Assembly: GCA_006384855.1 (NCBI GenBank)
Contig: VCJN01002855.1
Coordinates: 1-64,000 of the forward strand
Direction of reading: 5' to 3'
Length of the DNA: 64,000 nt
DNA from: Tetraselmis striata
Taxonomy: Eukaryota; Chlorophyta; Chlorodendrophyceae; Chlorodendrales; Chlorodendraceae
Position numbers and translations under genes: made by a program. Under the pieces are notes generated by a model. That model was not told the DNA's origin. It worked only from the letters and a program-made list of their open reading frames with translations, and searched no databases. Of this stretch, positions 60,176-64,000 are shown piece by piece (the first letter of the stretch is position 1; every line of letters starts with the position of its first letter).

Positions 60176-61894
60176 TTGTGTGGTGAATGGACACGCGGCG
60201 CTTGCGACGCGCCAACTACTACCCGCAAACGAGCTGCAGTTTACTTGTCCAACGCGAGGAGAGGACGGAGCTGCAGCGCTTCCTCACTCATCGGAACAAG
60301 GTCCAAGCCAATCGACCAGTGTCGACCAACAGTAACTCCTAGCTGCCACCCCCCCCCCCCTTCCCTGTGTGGGCATGGCTGGATCCGGACTGGCCCCTAC
60401 TCGGCGCAGGTGCCGAGATGCGCTCCGATTGGGGCGCATGCTGGCGCATGCCCGTGTTTTAATTTAGTAATTTGGCGCGCCCTGGGGAATACGTGCCGCA
60501 GATGGACATGTAGGATGGGTTTTACGCGGTTCGAGTCGCCTCTGAGGATAGGGACTTTTCACGGTCGATTACCGTGGCACTCCGTACCGACTGGCTGGCC
60601 ATCCCATGGGCGTCCTTCACTTTGTCCCCTTACTACTTCTGTCAGTTCACAAACGTCCTCACCAGGGCATCGTTTCGTAGCCCGACTGAAGGAGACGGGA
60701 CGCCAGTCCCCCGGGCGCCGATTTGGTCTGCGCATGTTGCCCTACATGGACGATTTGCTGTTTCCTGTATCTAGCTCACACTCGGGCTGAGGCCATCTGA
60801 CAACGCGACTACATCGAACGCCACCTTGCGGGGTTTGGCCTGTTACGCATCCCAGCAAGGGCATCTAGGAGCCCACCCAGAAGCTCATGCACATGGGGTT
60901 AGAAATCGACACGCCGGGGTCGCCTAGTGTGCGTGCGCCCAATGAGAAACTTGCCACCATTGCTCGCATGGCAAAACGCCTGATCCAGCGTGCGAAACGC
61001 GACCGTCGGTGGCTGCGTGCTTGCGAGTTGGCCGCCACGCGGGTAAGCGCCTTTTTCTCTACTTGGCCACCGGCCCTGCCTGTTTCTACCTCCGTTGGTT
61101 GTACGATATGCTCAAGACTCGCAACTCTTGGTCCGGCCATGTCAAACTCACCCGACAGCTTAACATGACCTGCAATGGTGGGTGGGCGTGCCCGCCCAAC
61201 ACAATGGCCGCCCCTTAACCACCCTGTCAAAACCGGTTACTTGCACGTCGACAGTTCGTCATACGGTTGGGGCGCCGCACTGAACGAACACCACGAGGCT
61301 CGGGGCTCTTGTCACGACAATGCCTGGTCTGCGCGCATTACCATGAAAGAACTCAAAGCCGTCTGTTTGGCTTTTGAATCCTTCCTCTCCATGCTCCGCA
61401 ACCGTCACATCTGCGTGCACGAGGATAACCAAGCGGTTGTTGTCGCCCTCACCAACCTCACCTCTCACTCCCCGTGCCTCATGGTTGAGGTACGCAAAAA
61501 ATGGTACCTAATGGACACGCACAGTATTACCCTGTCCATGCACTGCATCCGTTCTGCGGCGAATATCGAGGCTGACCGCCTCTGTCGCGAGATTGACTGC
61601 GGCGACTGGCAGTTCAACCCATGTCGATTCGCCTCGCTCACTGCTACGTGAAGCGCCTGCACCATCGACCGCTTCACGACGTCCGAAAACGCCCTCCTGC
61701 GCCGCTGCCGGCGTGACCCGCGGTGTGAGGCCGTCGACGCCCTGCGCCTATCCCTATCCGACCCTGCATGGCGTTCCGAGCGCAACTGGTGTAACACCCC
61801 CTGGAACCTCATCGGCAATCTTGTCTCCAAACTGGAGTCCAGTGGTTCCCCACCCATTGTCATTGTTTCCTACTGGCCAGACAAACCTAAATGA
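60176..61894 (+). pseudogene. DIRS-like retrotransposon pol (RT and RNase H), decayed
   Basis: In order along the plus strand: MDM-stop-DGFYAVRVASEDRDF and LTLSPYYFCQF (RT motifs A-B, frame 1); PYMDDLLFPVSSS at about 60740 (the YMDD catalytic box, frame 2); HMGLEIDTPGS and NEKLATIARMAKRL (thumb-like); FLYLATGPACFYLRWLYDML (shifted frame); HVDSSSYGWGAALNEHH, ELKAVCLAF, HEDNQAVVVAL and RSAANIEADRLCREIDCGDW (RNase H, intact run 61175-61648). A TGA at 61649-61651 is followed in the same frame by DRFTTSENALLRRC, NWCNTPWNLIG and VIVSYWPDKPK to the stop at 61894. This order and the final WPxKP-type tail are typical of DIRS/Ngaro-type pol. No tyrosine recombinase was found. A C run lies at 60138-60153. 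Confidence 0.75.
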
Positions 61895-64000
61895 GATTTC
61901 AAGTGCCCTAGGGTGGTGACACTACACTTGCCACATACGGGGCAGAATTGATGCAACCGTGTGAGTAAGTTTGAGGTACCAAAGCGGCGTAGCCCGAGTT
62001 TACATCACACCCCATTTTCATCTAAATAATCATTGAGCCACGGTAGTCGCAGATACCCATACGGGTAGGCTACCCACCCCTACTGAAGTCGCTATCTCCA
62101 TTGTAGGGTAGTTTTGGTACACCATGTTTCGGTATACATGGTTAGTTTTCTGCCCCTATCTTGGCCATAGGTGGTCCAACCCAGGAGGCTAGTAGCTCGA
62201 ATTATAGTATACTTATAGGGCATTCAGAGGCATGTACCCACTCATATGTGGTGGTGAACTCACAGGCGGGGGTGGGAGATCCAAGCACGGTGGGTGGACT
62301 GGATTTCTGAATATGCCACGCACCGCGTCGGGGGCCACTCACCGCGTCGCGAAACATCACCAACGCCACCTTGCCCTTGCCTTGCATGCCAACTTATAAA
62401 AGCTCATCTTAGCGCCACTCTAGCATCCAAGGGGTCAACGGAGGCGCCAAGATCCGCTCAAGAAATGTCGAGTGCCGACACGCAGGCCTGAGATCATACC
62501 CGTTCGTGGCGTACGCAAGTGCCGTGAATGGTGGCCTACTGGCGACCAGCACTAAACCTCGTTGCCCATGAACACAGGTAGCATGTGATCGCAAGAACTA
62601 TTTCGTGTCTCAGGTTCTCCTTATCTCCCTTCTCGCGAAGCCTCGCCAACAAGCGTCGAACGCCAACACCACATATGCATCAGTGTGGGTTGGTCGAGCC
62701 TACCCCCGGCCGGCAGCGCCCCACCCCACTCTGGGCAGTACGGGTGCCACATCCCCCAGCCCTGTCCCGGCCCGTGAACGCTCTAAAGCGCACCCCCCTG
62801 CCTATATGTTTTTTAACGTTTTCTCATTGGAACCCGTGAGGAAACACTACAGTGGCGGACGCGGGGCGGGCAATGCCGAGTAATCGGTACTCCGAAGGTG
62901 AAAGTGCACCAAAAATAGTTCTGATGCACCAAGCACCCAATCCCCACACATGCGGTCAATCGCCCTTGTTCCGGATCTGGTGAGAATCCGACCGGGGATG
63001 TGGGGCCTGAAAGCTCTGTCCCAGGGCTTGCTATCATGCCCGGTTTGGGTGCGCTAGGCCAAAACCCTGGACTTTGGCACATGAAGGTGGCCTGGTGTAT
63101 CCAAAGTACCGCACGATGGAGATAGTCGCTACGTGGTCCCGTGAGCGATCTCGCACTGTGCGTGTTAGCGACTAAATGGTTGTAACGTACGCGTACGCAA
63201 AAGCGAACGTTGCGGTACACGCCTGATGACGCTCCTCCCTACACTAACTCAGCCACTGATTATGTAATCAGGCTGGAGAATGTTTGGGCATGTGCCCGAA
63301 AGAGAATGCGGAACGGGCATGTGCCAGAGGTACACGCACGTATGCCACGCGATGCCGTCTTATTCCGGTTTTTAAAGTCGAAAAGCGTGCTGTCCAATGC
63401 TAAGCGTGCTGTCAGGCCCGTGCTAACGTTGTGCATTTAACCTGACAAGGGATGTACCTTGTAAAGGATAGTCGCGACCTGCCGCGGCGGAGACGGCGGA
63501 AGCAGGGGGCGCTGTGCACCTGCCCCATACGGGTACGAGTACATTTGTACTGCTGCATACGGGCCGGGGCAGGGCTACGCGACTATATGAGCCTAGCTGG
63601 AAACGGCGACCTGAGGATGACACATAGTAGGGAACAAACATATATATATATATATATATATATGTATATTTATAAGTCTTTACGTATATAGTGGCAAATT
63701 ATGCCGTGAATACTTCTAATAAATATCACAGTCTGAAAGCGATAATAACATGATACCCGTCCTGCGACGACTACCTTCCAATGCTGCACGCCAATATTTC
63801 TGAATCTTGCATCCTCGTATGGATGATAGAGACCTCTAAAAGTTGGTCAGCGACTAATTATTTAATTAATCAGCGACCATGTAGAGCTCATTGTAACTAC
63901 GGGGCGACGACTAAATGCTCACGTGGTGACGAGTACTTGTACCCGGGAGCAGGAGGCCGGCACTGCGCACCGCGCGCGCGACCTCTAACTGTGTTAAGCG
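61895..64000. other. Right-end intergenic, nothing recognised
   Basis: No supported genes. An (AT)n stretch lies at about 63639-63662. Open frames are short and without motifs. Confidence 0.45.
63639..63662. repeat. (AT)n microsatellite
   Basis: About 12 AT units encoding an artefactual Tyr-Ile run. Confidence 0.95.

Noticed and set aside
60520-60545. GGTTCGAGTC resembling a tRNA B box
   Set aside because: No matching A box or cloverleaf around it, and it lies inside the DIRS reverse transcriptase coding relic.

Overview
This window is nuclear DNA of a eukaryote, most likely a chlorophyte green alga. The evidence is intron-rich protein genes with GT-AG splicing, high-GC coding sequence, TGTAA-type polyadenylation candidates, very frequent G or C homopolymers, and a large load of decayed transposable elements. 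The taxonomic call is inference. No bacterial operons, rRNA genes or CRISPR arrays were seen.

Layout. 1-4.2 kb: decayed coding fragments (BED zinc finger plus Tudor-like piece, acidic relic) and a mariner-like MITE. 4.27-6.22 kb (+): a complete seven-exon UBC13-type ubiquitin-conjugating enzyme. 7.5-9.0 kb (-): 3' part of a non-LTR-type retroelement with a restriction-like-endonuclease domain. 10.57-12.30 kb (+): an intronless bestrophin-like membrane protein. 14.71-16.36 kb (-): an intronless secretory glycosyltransferase-like type I membrane protein. 17.01-25.61 kb (+): a gene of at least 15 exons resembling Integrator subunit 14. 25.6-33.7 kb: repeats and degenerate coding-like sequence. 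33.73-37.80 kb (-): a complete six-exon TruB tRNA pseudouridine-55 synthase with one GC-AG intron. 38.9-43.1 kb: a degenerate tandem-repeat array bracketed by long direct repeats. 43.4-48.2 kb: gag-like retroelement debris and a second copy of the endonuclease-type retroelement. 49.2-50.3 kb: a TIR-bearing MITE-like element between short direct repeats. 50.45-59.0 kb (-): the most interesting locus. 60.2-61.9 kb (+): a decayed DIRS-like pol. 62-64 kb: nothing recognisable.

The standout is the 50.45-59.0 kb gene. Fourteen exons join to encode a cytosolic-type TIR domain with the catalytic Glu position kept, a linker of the kind seen in bacterial TIR/WD40 proteins, one transmembrane helix, about 14 WD40 repeats (about two propellers), and then two near-identical cassettes of a cysteine-rich module plus two WSC-like domains. 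Exons 2 to 14 join in a single open frame; exon 1 carries the only break. If correct, this is a single-pass receptor with an intracellular TIR (possible NADase) and a large extracellular sensor, an architecture I do not recognise from any described family.

The housekeeping genes (ubiquitin K63-type E2, tRNA modification, Integrator-like RNA processing) are unrelated in function. They are separated by repeat-rich sequence, and no gene cluster logic is apparent.
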